Shown piece by piece: positions 6,661 to 14,796 of a DNA stretch of 27,742 bases. Location of the stretch: assembly GCA_964344135.1 (NCBI GenBank), contig CAYFMF010000022.1:1-27742 (forward strand), given 5' to 3'. Every line of letters begins with the position of its first letter. The stretch's first letter is position 1. The position numbers and the translations under genes were made by a program. The notes under the pieces were generated by a model. It was not told where the DNA came from and made no database searches. It was given only the letters and a program-made list of their open reading frames with translations. The stretch is from Thiopontia sp964344135 (GTDB lineage: Bacteria; Pseudomonadota; Gammaproteobacteria; GCF-002020875).

Positions 6661-7926
6661 CTAAAGTTTAACCGTTTTGCCGCTCTCTTCAAGGTGTGCA
6701 ATTCTCACCGGTGCCGGGGGGTGGGAGTCATGGTATGCAGAGTAGAGGTGGTCGGGGGTAACAGTTGAGGCATTCTCCCGGTAGAGTGCAACCAGGGCAC
6801 TGATCAGGCTGCTGGCACGGGCATGTTCCGCAGCAAAGTCGTCCGCCTCGAACTCGTGCTTTCTGGAGTAGGCCGCCATCATCGGCTGGATCCAGAAGGT
6901 GAACGCCGGAGAGGCGGCAAGAAAGAGGAGCAGTGCAGCATGGTCTGACGGCGTGCTGATGCCCAGACCCTGATAGAACCAGAGCTGCTCAATCAGCCAT
7001 CCGAGAATTGCGAGCGCCGTGAGTGAGATCAGGGCAGTCAGCAGCAGCCGTTTCTTGATGTGGTTGTTCCTGAAGTGCCCCAGCTCATGTGCCAGAACAG
7101 CCAGTATCTCGTCATCATCCAGGGTTTCGAGCAGGGTGTCGTAGAAGACGATTCTTCTCTTCTTTCCCAGTCCGGTGAAGTAGGCATTGCCGTGTCCGGA
7201 TCGCCTGGAGCCATCCATGACAAAAATCCCATCGCAGTCGAATCCGGCGCCCTGGAGCAGCTGCTCAATCTTCTCCCTCAGCGCCTCATTCTCCAGCGGG
7301 GTAAATTTATTGAAGAGGGGTGCCAGGAAGGTGGGCCAGGCCCAGATCATCAGCAGGGTGAATGCGATCCAAACTCCCCAGACCTGAAGCCACCAGAGGG
7401 CAGAGGCATCACTCATCAACCAGAGAATCAGCAACAGCAGCGGGATGCCGATAATCAGTGACAGCAGCAGCTGTTTGATGAGATCGGTCACAAAGGTGGA
7501 GATTGTGGTGCGGTTGAATCCAAATCTCGACTCCAGGATAAAGGTGGTGTAGATCGAGAAGGGGAGGGCAAGCGTTCCGCTGATGATGAAGAAGGAGAGC
7601 ATAAAGCCGGTGCCGAGGTAGAGGGGGTTGGTGGCAAGAGCTCGCCATGCCTGATCAAGCCACTCAAGGCCGCCACCCAGGGTCCAGCCGATGAGGAGCA
7701 GGGTTCCATAGAGAAGCTCAATTTGCCCCAGCTGCTGCCTGGCCGTTGTGTAGTCTGCCGCCTTCTGGTGTTTGTCCAGAGGCAGTGCACTGCTGAAGTG
7801 GTCAGGGACTGCAGCGCGGTGGTGTTGTACAGAACCGATCTGGCGTCTGGAGAGCCACAGCTCAAGCAGCAGATGGGCGAGGACCATCAGCAGAAAAAGG
7901 GTGGAAAAAAGTTGAGCGCTCTCCAA
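6661..7926 (-). CDS. M48 family (Ste24-like) membrane zinc metalloprotease
   Basis: A 421-residue integral membrane protease. The zinc site is HELGH (280-284) and the third ligand lies in HEFEADDFA (357-365), the EADxxA form seen in Ste24/CAAX-protease-1-like M48 enzymes. Several transmembrane segments flank the active site: about 8-25, 68-86, 105-130, 150-172, 180-200, 295-315 and 330-350. SGHGNAYFTGLGKKRRIVFYD (243-263) is also typical of Ste24-like enzymes. Bacterial relatives are proposed to act in membrane protein quality control, since bacteria lack CAAX prenylation; the substrate is unknown. It is the first gene of an operon with the cytochrome c and rsgA genes and is divergent from orn (62-base gap). 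Confidence 0.92.
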   Translation of the reverse strand: MESAQLFSTLFLLMVLAHLLLELWLSRRQIGSVQHHRAAVPDHFSSALPLDKHQKAADYTTARQQLGQIELLYGTLLLIGWTLGGGLEWLDQAWRALATNPLYLGTGFMLSFFIISGTLALPFSIYTTFILESRFGFNRTTISTFVTDLIKQLLLSLIIGIPLLLLILWLMSDASALWWLQVWGVWIAFTLLMIWAWPTFLAPLFNKFTPLENEALREKIEQLLQGAGFDCDGIFVMDGSRRSGHGNAYFTGLGKKRRIVFYDTLLETLDDDEILAVLAHELGHFRNNHIKKRLLLTALISLTALAILGWLIEQLWFYQGLGISTPSDHAALLLFLAASPAFTFWIQPMMAAYSRKHEFEADDFAAEHARASSLISALVALYRENASTVTPDHLYSAYHDSHPPAPVRIAHLEESGKTVKL

Positions 7927-7988
7927 TATCGGTTCCTCTCTGTTGTGTAATAATCCACCGATTGTACAGAGGATGAGAGAAAGAGACT

Positions 7989-8570
7989 ATGGAGAAGGCG
8001 AACACGATGGATGGTGGCAGCGATACGCAACAATCTGAAGAGAACCTGATCTGGGTTGATCTGGAGATGACGGGGCTGAAGCCCGAGAGTGACTCCATTA
8101 TCGAGATTGCGACCATTGTGACCAGTGCCGACCTTGAGATCCTGGCCGAGGGGCCAGTCTTTGCCATTGCCCAGCCGGAAGAGACCATTGCCGGAATGGA
8201 TGAGTGGAATACCAAGACACATGGTGAGTCTGGACTGATTCGTCGCATCCGTGAGGAGGGGGTTCCGATGAGGGAGGCGGAACTCGCGACACTCGATTTT
8301 CTGCGTCAGCATGTCCCGGAGGGGAAGTCACCGATGTGTGGCAACAGCATCTGTCAGGATCGCCGCTTCATGGCCCGTGAGATGCCGGAGTTGATGAACC
8401 ATTTCCACTACCGCAACCTGGATGTCAGCACCCTCAAGGAGCTGGCGCAGCGGTGGAAGCCGGCGATTCTGGAGCAGTTCGAGAAGCGTGGCGCCCATAC
8501 TGCGCTGGCTGATATCCGTGAATCGATCGAGGAGATGCGCTTTTATCGCCAGCACTTTATTCTGGATTAA
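7989..8570 (+). CDS. orn: Oligoribonuclease
   Basis: A 3'-5' exoribonuclease that finishes degradation of 2-5-mer RNAs and the c-di-GMP product pGpG. It is a DEDDh enzyme: WVDLEMTG supplies D24 and E26, CGNSICQDRRF supplies the third acidic residue, and HTALADIRES supplies the His and last Asp. Length is 193 against about 181 in E. coli; the extra residues are at the N-terminus, so ATG 8007 (MDGGSD) is an alternative start. An AGAGA sequence lies just upstream of ATG 7989. It is divergent from the M48 operon and its last 14 bases overlap the convergent queG. Confidence 0.97.
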   Translation: MEKANTMDGGSDTQQSEENLIWVDLEMTGLKPESDSIIEIATIVTSADLEILAEGPVFAIAQPEETIAGMDEWNTKTHGESGLIRRIREEGVPMREAELATLDFLRQHVPEGKSPMCGNSICQDRRFMAREMPELMNHFHYRNLDVSTLKELAQRWKPAILEQFEKRGAHTALADIRESIEEMRFYRQHFILD

Positions 8571-9642
8571 TGACTCTATCACCAGGCATCAGCTGCTCCA
8601 GGGCCCACACTACATGCTCCCTGACCATCTCTGAGGGGTGACCCGCTCTCGTATCGAGGGCCGAGATTGCCTGCTCCCTGAATGGTGGATCAGTGCAGTT
8701 TCCCAGGGCAACAGCGATGTTGCGCAACCAGCGTTCATGCCCAATGCGGCGTATGGGAGAGCCCTCCATCCTGCTCAGGAACTGCTCCTCACTCCAGTGG
8801 AACAGCTCCACCAGCTCAGGGGTGTCGAGGTTGTGGCGGATCCGGTAGTCCGGCTCCGGACTCGGTTCTGCAAAACGGTTCCAGGGGCAGATCAGCTGGC
8901 AGTCATCACAGCCATAGATCCGGTTTCCCATCGCCTTGCGAAACTCAGGCGGAATGGATCCATGGAGCTCGATAGTCAGATAGGAGATGCAGCGGCGTGC
9001 ATCGACCCGGTAGGGCGCCACAATGGCATCGGTTGGGCAGACGGTGATACAGGCATCACAGCTGCCACAGTGGTTGGTGGCTGGGGGGTCGGGTTCCAGC
9101 GGGAGGTCACTGTAGATCTCCCCAAGAAAGAACCAGGAACCACTCCTTCTATGGATCAGATTGCTGTGTTTTCCAATCCAGCCAACGCCACTGTTCTCCG
9201 CGATCCCCTTCTCCAGTACCGGTGCGCTGTCGACAAAGAGGCGGTGACCAAAGGGGCCGATGCGGTTTTCGATCTGCCTCGCAAGCTGCCCCAGGCGGTT
9301 TCGCATCACCTTGTGGTAGTCCCTGCCCAGGGCATAGCGCGAGACAAACCCCCTCTCCTGCTGCCCCAGAATCTCCCAGGAGTTGGCTGCCTCGGGCGGA
9401 AGGTAGTTCATGCGGAAGGAGAGCAGGGAGAGGGTGCCCGGAACCAGCGCCTCCGGGTGGCTCCGCTTGGTGCCGTGCCGCACCATATACTCCATCTCCC
9501 CATGGAGTCCCTGGCTGGTCCACTGTTGCAGTGCCCGCCCATGGGTCTCCAGATTGCAGTGGGTAACCCCAAACCCCTGGAATCCGAGATCGGCTGACCA
9601 CTGGCTGATCTCTCTCTTCAGCTGGTTGGGGGAGATATCCAT
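8557..9642 (-). CDS. queG: Epoxyqueuosine reductase
   Basis: A cobalamin-dependent [4Fe-4S] enzyme that performs the last step of queuosine synthesis in tRNA. Numbering from ATG 9642, the conserved FVDSAPVLEK includes the catalytic-site Asp138. A ferredoxin-like cluster pattern is at C192, C195, C198, C202, with C218 beginning the second set, then C245, C248, C252. A HEAT-like C-terminus follows (HERWLRNIAVALGN onwards). The open frame extends upstream to TTG 9678, but MDISPNQLKREISQW matches the family start. In E. coli queG is followed by nnr then tsaE; here queG is divergent from tsaE and nnr is absent. Confidence 0.96.
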   Translation of the reverse strand: MDISPNQLKREISQWSADLGFQGFGVTHCNLETHGRALQQWTSQGLHGEMEYMVRHGTKRSHPEALVPGTLSLLSFRMNYLPPEAANSWEILGQQERGFVSRYALGRDYHKVMRNRLGQLARQIENRIGPFGHRLFVDSAPVLEKGIAENSGVGWIGKHSNLIHRRSGSWFFLGEIYSDLPLEPDPPATNHCGSCDACITVCPTDAIVAPYRVDARRCISYLTIELHGSIPPEFRKAMGNRIYGCDDCQLICPWNRFAEPSPEPDYRIRHNLDTPELVELFHWSEEQFLSRMEGSPIRRIGHERWLRNIAVALGNCTDPPFREQAISALDTRAGHPSEMVREHVVWALEQLMPGDRVINPE

Positions 9643-9889
9643 GGAGGGCAGTATAGGAGGTAGAGGAATGGCTGCCAATACCGATGCAACTCTCTATATA
9701 ATCCTGGGCGGATTCAACCTTGAAACGCAGTTGAATCACGAAAGTCCACGCAAGGTCATCATGCACCTGGCACATTCAGAAATGCGCTCATCACCAATAA
9801 GGTGACCACGCGATTTATAAATTCACCATGCACATGGATTTGTTACGCGTCTTTTTCGCGCTCAACTGCATTTTCCAGGATAATGCGCA
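9643..9889. other. Intergenic region between divergent queG and tsaE with an inverted repeat
   Basis: No gene is visible here. The main structure is a perfect 8-bp inverted repeat GATTCAAC/GTTGAATC (9711-9718 with 9730-9737), which could be an operator or hairpin. A TATAAT (9697-9702) lies just before it, without a convincing -35. A further palindrome ATTTATAAAT lies inside a GGTGA/TCACC pair in the AT-rich stretch near 9801-9829. Promoters for both flanking genes should lie here but cannot be placed with confidence. Confidence 0.35.
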
Positions 9890-10348
9890 GTGATGGTTTT
9901 TGAAATTCCCAATGAGAGAGAGATGGAACGGTTTGGTGCACTCTTTGCCGAGCTTCTGGCTGCCCCTGCACTGCTCTCTCTTCAGGGGGATCTTGGGATG
10001 GGAAAGACCACCTTTGCGCGCGGGTTCATCCAGCAGCTGGGCCACAGTGGCAATGTCAAGAGCCCAACCTATACTCTGGTGGAGCCCTACCTTCTCGAGC
10101 GTGGGGCGGTCTACCATTTTGACCTCTACCGGCTCTGTGATCCCGAGGAGCTGGAGTTCATGGGGATCAGGGACTATCTTGACCACTCGATCCTGCTGGT
10201 GGAGTGGCCGGAGCGTGGAGAGGGGATCCTGCCACAGCCCGATCTTGTGCTCTCATTCATGGAGTCGGGTGAGGGGCGGCAGGTGGAGTGCAGGGGAGAT
10301 GAGCGCCTGCTGGATATGGTCAGCGAGAGGTGGCATGCGGATGGATAG
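9890..10348 (+). CDS. tsaE: tRNA threonylcarbamoyladenosine biosynthesis ATPase TsaE
   Basis: TsaE is the small ATPase that works with TsaB and TsaD in forming t6A37 on ANN-decoding tRNAs. The P-loop is GDLGMGKTTFARGF (33-46), followed by the family motifs SPTYTLVEPY and FDLYRL, and LLVEWPERGEGILP. Length (152) is typical. GTG 9890 and ATG 9893 overlap as starts, and AGGA lies upstream. The amidase gene begins inside its 3' end (about 14 bases of overlap), so it starts a long operon through at least mutL and miaA. Confidence 0.96.
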   Translation: MMVFEIPNEREMERFGALFAELLAAPALLSLQGDLGMGKTTFARGFIQQLGHSGNVKSPTYTLVEPYLLERGAVYHFDLYRLCDPEELEFMGIRDYLDHSILLVEWPERGEGILPQPDLVLSFMESGEGRQVECRGDERLLDMVSERWHADG

Positions 10349-11690
10349 GGGGCTACCGGGGCGTCGCCGTTTTCTCCAGATTGCCGGATCTCTGCCCCTG
10401 TTGGGCGTGGTTCCGGCTCGTGCCAGTGGTGCTGCCTCAATTTTTGGGATTCGTCTCTGGCCTGCGCCGGACCATACCCGTATCGTCCTCGACCTGGACC
10501 AGAAAGTTGATTACAAATTGAGCAGGAGTGGAAACCCCGGAAAGATCACGCTCAGACTGAACCGGGCGGAACCCATTCTCTCCCTGGATGCGGTGGTCAA
10601 GGAGGATCCCCGCCTCAAATCGGTCAGAACCCGATATGGAGGAGGTGGTTCCCAGTTTGTGGTTGAGTTTCTGTTGCGCAAGGGGGTTGAGGCACGTTCG
10701 TTCCTGCTTCCCCCGAATGAGAGTTATGGCCACCGTCTGGTGCTGGATCTTCACAACCTGGAGCAGGAGCCGGTTGAGCGGACGAAGCCGGCACCGAGAC
10801 GGCGCCTGTTGACCATTGCAATTGATGCGGGTCACGGTGGAGAGGATCCGGGTGCAGTGGGGCACAAGGGGACAAAGGAGAAGAGGATCGTGCTGGCCAT
10901 TGCGCGCCGTCTTGAGAGGCTGATTCAGCATGAGCCGGGGATGCGTGCTGTCATGATCCGCAAGGGGGACTACTATGTCAGTCTGGGTGGCCGTGTGCGC
11001 AGGGCGAGAGAGAGCAAGGCCGATCTGTTGATCTCGATCCATGCCGATGGTTTCAGGAAGCGCTCGGCCCGGGGTGCCTCGGTTTTTGTGCTCTCCGACA
11101 AACGGGCCTCTTCCGAGATGGCACGCTGGCTGGCGCGGCGTGAGAATCGTGCCGACCGTATCGGTGGGGTCGACAAGAGGAGGGAGTCGCGTTCCGTTGC
11201 CTATGCACTGAGGGATATGGAGCGCAGTGCAAATCAGAAGGTGAGTCTTGAGTTGGCAGATATCGTACTCAAGGAGATGAAAAAGGTTGCGCGGCTGCAC
11301 GGCAACCAGGTCCACAGGGCCAGTTTTGCTGTTCTCAAGGCACCGGACTTCCCCTCCATGCTGGTGGAGACCGGTTTTATTACCAACCCGGGAGAGGAGA
11401 AGAAGTTGCGTACGGCAGCACACCAGCAGAAGCTGGCCAATGCGATGATGAATGGGGTTCGCCAGTTTGCGCTTCGCTATCCGGTAACACAATCGCTCTC
11501 CACATCAGCTGCTGGAACCAAAAGTGGTGGAGCTGGCCCGGTTTCCAGAAAAAAATATTACCGGGTGAAGAGGGGGGATACCCTGACCTCGATCTCAAGA
11601 GAGAGCGGGGTCTCACTTAACAATCTGCGCAAGCTCAATCCCGGGAGTGGGGATCTGCTGAAGATTGGGCAGAAACTGAGAGTTCATTGA
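10335..11690 (+). CDS. N-acetylmuramoyl-L-alanine amidase (AmiB/AmiC type) with AMIN and LysM domains
   Basis: A cell-division amidase that cleaves septal peptidoglycan cross-bridges. The N-terminus has a twin-arginine signal (RRRFLQIAG), so it is probably exported folded by Tat. An AMIN domain follows (about 35-140), then the zinc Amidase_3 catalytic domain with IDAGHGGEDPG, a downstream Glu, ISIHAD, and LVETGFITNPGEE. One LysM domain ends the protein (YYRVKRGDTLTSISRESG to LRV). The ATG at 10335 (GAGAGG 4 bases upstream) or 10341 sits just before the signal; the long open frame to 9900 only shadows tsaE. Its TGA shares one base with the mutL ATG. AmiB-like with LysM is likely; activation by EnvC or NlpD is family knowledge. 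Confidence 0.93.
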   Translation: MRMDRGLPGRRRFLQIAGSLPLLGVVPARASGAASIFGIRLWPAPDHTRIVLDLDQKVDYKLSRSGNPGKITLRLNRAEPILSLDAVVKEDPRLKSVRTRYGGGGSQFVVEFLLRKGVEARSFLLPPNESYGHRLVLDLHNLEQEPVERTKPAPRRRLLTIAIDAGHGGEDPGAVGHKGTKEKRIVLAIARRLERLIQHEPGMRAVMIRKGDYYVSLGGRVRRARESKADLLISIHADGFRKRSARGASVFVLSDKRASSEMARWLARRENRADRIGGVDKRRESRSVAYALRDMERSANQKVSLELADIVLKEMKKVARLHGNQVHRASFAVLKAPDFPSMLVETGFITNPGEEKKLRTAAHQQKLANAMMNGVRQFALRYPVTQSLSTSAAGTKSGGAGPVSRKKYYRVKRGDTLTSISRESGVSLNNLRKLNPGSGDLLKIGQKLRVH

Positions 11691-13525
11691 TGGGAACAGA
11701 GTCAGGAAGAATTCAGAGGCTCTCCAGCCAGCTCTCCAACCAGATTGCGGCGGGGGAGGTGGTCGAGCGTCCCGCCTCGGTGCTCAAGGAGCTGCTGGAG
11801 AACAGTATTGATGCAGGGGCAAGCCGAATCTGGATCGATATCGAGGAGGGTGGGGCCAGGATGATCCGGGTCAGGGATAATGGCCGGGGGATTCCTCGGC
11901 AGGATCTGGAGTTGGCCCTTGAGCGCCATGCAACCAGCAAGATCACCACTGTGGAGGATCTGGGACGGATCACCACGCTCGGTTTTCGTGGCGAGGCGCT
12001 CCCCAGTATTGCCTCCGTCTCCAGGTTGCAGCTGGTCTCCCGGTTTGGTGGAGAGGAGCAGGGGTGGAGACTCTTCTCTGATGGTGGGATGGAGCTTCAG
12101 TCGCCACAGCCCGATCCCCATCCGCAGGGGACTACAGTCGAGGTGCGGGATCTCTTCTTCAATACCCCGGCCCGCAAGAAGTTCATGCGCGCCGAGAGGA
12201 CGGAGTTTCGCCATGTCGAGGATGTGGTGCGCAGAACGGTACTGGCACACCCCGAGATCATGCTGCTTCTCAGCCATAATGGCAGGGTGGTCCGTGACTA
12301 TCCGGCTGGGGAGGGACAGAAGGAGTGGGAGCGGCGGATTCGGGCCGTGCTGGGGGGAGACTTCATGGAGCACGCCCTCTATCTGCAGAGTGAAATCCCC
12401 GGGCTCAGACTCAGTGGCTGGATCGTGCAACCCGCTGCGTCACGCAGTCAGCCGGACCAGCAGTTCTTTTTTGTCAATGGACGGATGATCAGGGACCGGG
12501 TGGTGACCCATGCGCTGCGTCAGGCCTACCAGGACGTGCTGTTTCATGGTCGCCACCCGGCTTACCTGCTCTTTCTGGAGATGGATCCGGAGATGGTGGA
12601 TGTCAATGTTCACCCCACCAAGCATGAGGTCCGTTTTCGCGAGAGCCGTCAGGTGCATGGCTTTCTCTCAAGGAGTGTCCGGGATGCGCTGGCTGCGGAT
12701 CGGCCTGGTGCGGATGTCCCCCAGGAGGTGGTTGATCGGGAGACCGGCGAGATCAGAGAGTCACCAGCCACCCAGTCTGCCGCAGTGGGTCGGCCATCCG
12801 TTGAAATTCCACAACGCAGTCGCCCCCTCGACCTGCGTGCAGCTGTGGGGGGGAGCGTCGCAGAGCCCTCCCCTTCGTTATACCGTCCACTATCCAGTTC
12901 GCAATATGGTGGAGAGACGGAATCCTCCGAGGAGGGCGGAGAGCTGCCACTGGGGCGTGCCCTGGCCCAGATTCACGGGATCTATATTCTTGCCGAGAAC
13001 CGCCAGGGGCTGGTGTTGGTGGACATGCATGCCGCCCATGAGCGCATCACCTATGAGCGGCTGAAGCGTGGTGTAGAGGGGGAGGGGGTCCGCTCCCAGC
13101 GTCTTCTGGTTCCGGTCACCCTCGCGGTGAGCGAGAAGGAGGCAGAGCTTGTGGAGCAGATGCAGCCGCTGTTTGGGGAGATCGGGTTGACGCTTGATCG
13201 TTCCGGTCCGCTCTCTGTCGTGGTGCGGGAGGTTCCGGTGCTGCTCTCCAATGCAGATATTGGACAGCTTGCCAGGGATCTGCTGGCAGATCTGTTGGAG
13301 CATGAGAGCAGTGAGCGTATTCGTGAAAAGATCAATGAGGTGCTGGCGACCATCGCCTGTCATGGCTCGGTGCGAGCAGGCAGACAGCTGACGCTGCCGG
13401 AGATGGATGCACTGTTGAGAGACATGGAGCAGACGGAGCGCAGTGGCCAATGCAACCATGGCAGACCCACCTGGAGGCAGTTGACACTGGCAGAGCTGGA
13501 TGGACTCTTTCTTCGTGGACAGTAG
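11690..13525 (+). CDS. mutL: DNA mismatch repair protein MutL, endonuclease-type
   Basis: MutL couples MutS mismatch recognition to strand removal. The N-terminal GHKL ATPase carries GEVVERPASVLKELLENSID, the DNGRGI box, HATSKI and GFRGEALPSI. The C-terminal dimerisation domain has DMHAAHERITYE beginning near residue 445, matching the DQHAx2Ex4E endonuclease motif with Met for Gln, plus ACHGSVRA and CNHGRPT (from about 588), which also contribute to the metal site. This suggests an intrinsically nicking MutL, as in MutH-less bacteria. It starts on the last base of the amidase stop (TGATG) and overlaps miaA by 26 bases. Confidence 0.97.
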   Translation: MGTESGRIQRLSSQLSNQIAAGEVVERPASVLKELLENSIDAGASRIWIDIEEGGARMIRVRDNGRGIPRQDLELALERHATSKITTVEDLGRITTLGFRGEALPSIASVSRLQLVSRFGGEEQGWRLFSDGGMELQSPQPDPHPQGTTVEVRDLFFNTPARKKFMRAERTEFRHVEDVVRRTVLAHPEIMLLLSHNGRVVRDYPAGEGQKEWERRIRAVLGGDFMEHALYLQSEIPGLRLSGWIVQPAASRSQPDQQFFFVNGRMIRDRVVTHALRQAYQDVLFHGRHPAYLLFLEMDPEMVDVNVHPTKHEVRFRESRQVHGFLSRSVRDALAADRPGADVPQEVVDRETGEIRESPATQSAAVGRPSVEIPQRSRPLDLRAAVGGSVAEPSPSLYRPLSSSQYGGETESSEEGGELPLGRALAQIHGIYILAENRQGLVLVDMHAAHERITYERLKRGVEGEGVRSQRLLVPVTLAVSEKEAELVEQMQPLFGEIGLTLDRSGPLSVVVREVPVLLSNADIGQLARDLLADLLEHESSERIREKINEVLATIACHGSVRAGRQLTLPEMDALLRDMEQTERSGQCNHGRPTWRQLTLAELDGLFLRGQ

Positions 13526-14480
13526 TGTGGTGAGGGAGCGTGTTGACCTGTCTGGGGAGAAACTGCTCTTTCTGGCGGGTCCGACAGCCGCCGGGAAGAC
13601 TGCCCTTGCGGTGGAGCTGGTGGAGCGTTTTCCCTTTGAGATTATCAGCGTCGACTCTGCGCAGGTCTATCGCGGGATGGATATTGGTACCGCCAAGCCG
13701 GATGCGGAGACACTGAGGCGTGCCCCGCACCGACTGATCGACTTTCTGGATCCTGCCGAACCCTACTCTGCGGCCCGCTTCCGGAGTGACGCAGAGAGGG
13801 AGATCGAAGAGATTCGCATCAGGGGGAAGATCCCGCTACTGGTGGGCGGAACCATGCTCTATTTCCGGGCCCTTCAGTTTGGACTCTCCAGGCTGCCGGA
13901 GTCCGACATGGAGGTTCGCCTGGATCTTGAAAAGAGAAGCAAGAACAATGGACTGGAGACACTTTACAATCATCTTTGTGAGATCGATCCGGTTGCTGCG
14001 GAGCGCATCAACCGCAATGATCCACAGAGAATCATTCGAGCACTGGAGGTTTACGAGATCTCCGGGGTGCCAATGAGCCAGCTTCAGCAGCAGGAGCAGG
14101 CGGCCCCACTGCCGCCCGAATCGGTCCAAATGGTGGCGATTGCGCCGCAGGAGCGCTCCATCCTCCATCAGCGAATAGAGAGACGTCTGCTGGAGATGGT
14201 GGAGCAGGGGTTGATTGAGGAGGTTGAGCAGCTGAAAAAGCGTGAGGATCTATCGCTGGACACCCCCTCCATCCGTTCTGTGGGCTATCGGCAGGTCTGG
14301 GAGTACCTGGATGGCAGGTTGAGTCGTGAGGAGATGGTAGAGCGTGCAGTTGTGGCAACCCGCCAACTTGCAAAGCGACAGCTTACCTGGCTCCGCAACT
14401 GGCCCTCTGCGGTTGAGTGGCTGGAGCCTGGTGTGGCGGATAGCGCCGAAAACATATTCAATAATCTTCGTGATAAATGA
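13500..14480 (+). CDS. miaA: tRNA dimethylallyltransferase
   Basis: MiaA adds the dimethylallyl group to A37 of tRNAs reading UNN codons, the first step to ms2i6A. The P-loop GPTAAGKT is at 27-34, then SVDSAQVYRGMDIGTAKP, PYSAARFRSDAE, LVGGTMLYFRALQFGLS and RQLAKRQLTWLRNW near the C-terminus. Length is 326, normal for the family. ATG 13500 lies inside mutL; a GTG near 13527-13530 is a possible alternative start that would avoid the overlap. The next gene is hfq, the conserved miaA-hfq-hflX order. Confidence 0.96.
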   Translation: MDSFFVDSSVVRERVDLSGEKLLFLAGPTAAGKTALAVELVERFPFEIISVDSAQVYRGMDIGTAKPDAETLRRAPHRLIDFLDPAEPYSAARFRSDAEREIEEIRIRGKIPLLVGGTMLYFRALQFGLSRLPESDMEVRLDLEKRSKNNGLETLYNHLCEIDPVAAERINRNDPQRIIRALEVYEISGVPMSQLQQQEQAAPLPPESVQMVAIAPQERSILHQRIERRLLEMVEQGLIEEVEQLKKREDLSLDTPSIRSVGYRQVWEYLDGRLSREEMVERAVVATRQLAKRQLTWLRNWPSAVEWLEPGVADSAENIFNNLRDK

Positions 14481-14500
14481 TTCTACTTTTGTACTGGTTC

Positions 14501-14509
14501 TGATAGTAT
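14501..14509 (+). promoter_or_regulatory. Candidate hfq promoter (extended -10)
   Basis: TGATAGTAT matches the extended -10 form TGnTAnnnT. The -35 region 17 bases upstream (TTCTAC) is poor. The ATG of hfq is about 40 bases downstream. E. coli also has dedicated promoters for hfq within or after miaA. Confidence 0.35.
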
Positions 14510-14547
14510 GGGCAATTCACCTATAACAATAATAAATGGGATCAGCC

Positions 14548-14781
14548 ATGAGTAAGAAAAGTCAGCAACTTCAGGAACCCTTTCTCAATGCCCTGCGCAA
14601 GGAGAAGATCCCTGTATCGATATTCCTCGTGAATGGAATCAAGCTGCAGGGACAGATTGACTCGTTCGATCAGTTTGTCATCCTGCTGAAGAGTGCAGTC
14701 AGTCAGATGGTCTACAAGCATGCCATCTCGACAATAGTCCCTTCACGCCCCATCAACCTTGATTACGAGGAAGAAGAGTAG
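14548..14781 (+). CDS. hfq: RNA chaperone Hfq
   Basis: A 77-residue Sm-like hexameric protein that pairs small RNAs with mRNAs. QQLQEPFLNALRKEKIPVSIFLVNGIKLQGQI forms the N-terminal helix and Sm1 motif, and VYKHAISTIVPSRP forms Sm2 with the conserved YKHA. The C-terminal tail is short and acidic (NLDYEEEE), unlike the long tail of E. coli Hfq (102). The start is ATG 14548 (MSKKSQQLQEPFLN), with GGGA upstream, rather than the TTG/ATG-like codons further up. The stop codon sits in the loop of a hairpin (14770-14788). Confidence 0.98.
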   Translation: MSKKSQQLQEPFLNALRKEKIPVSIFLVNGIKLQGQIDSFDQFVILLKSAVSQMVYKHAISTIVPSRPINLDYEEEE

Positions 14782-14788
14782 CTTCTTC
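14770..14788 (+). promoter_or_regulatory. Hairpin spanning the hfq stop codon
   Basis: GAAGAAG (14770-14776) pairs perfectly with CTTCTTC (14782-14788), leaving the five-base loop AGTAG that contains the hfq TAG. No T-run follows, so it is not an obvious terminator. It could modulate translation of hflX, whose TTG start is 9 bases downstream, or mRNA processing. Confidence 0.4.
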
Positions 14789-14796
14789 AATAGTGT

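Noticed and set aside
8638..9597. Long plus-strand ORF of 319 codons opposite queG
   Set aside because: It is the antisense shadow of queG, whose cysteine motifs are clear.
10437..11492. Minus-strand ORF of 351 codons opposite the amidase gene
   Set aside because: No start context or family motif; the amidase catalytic motifs are on the other strand.
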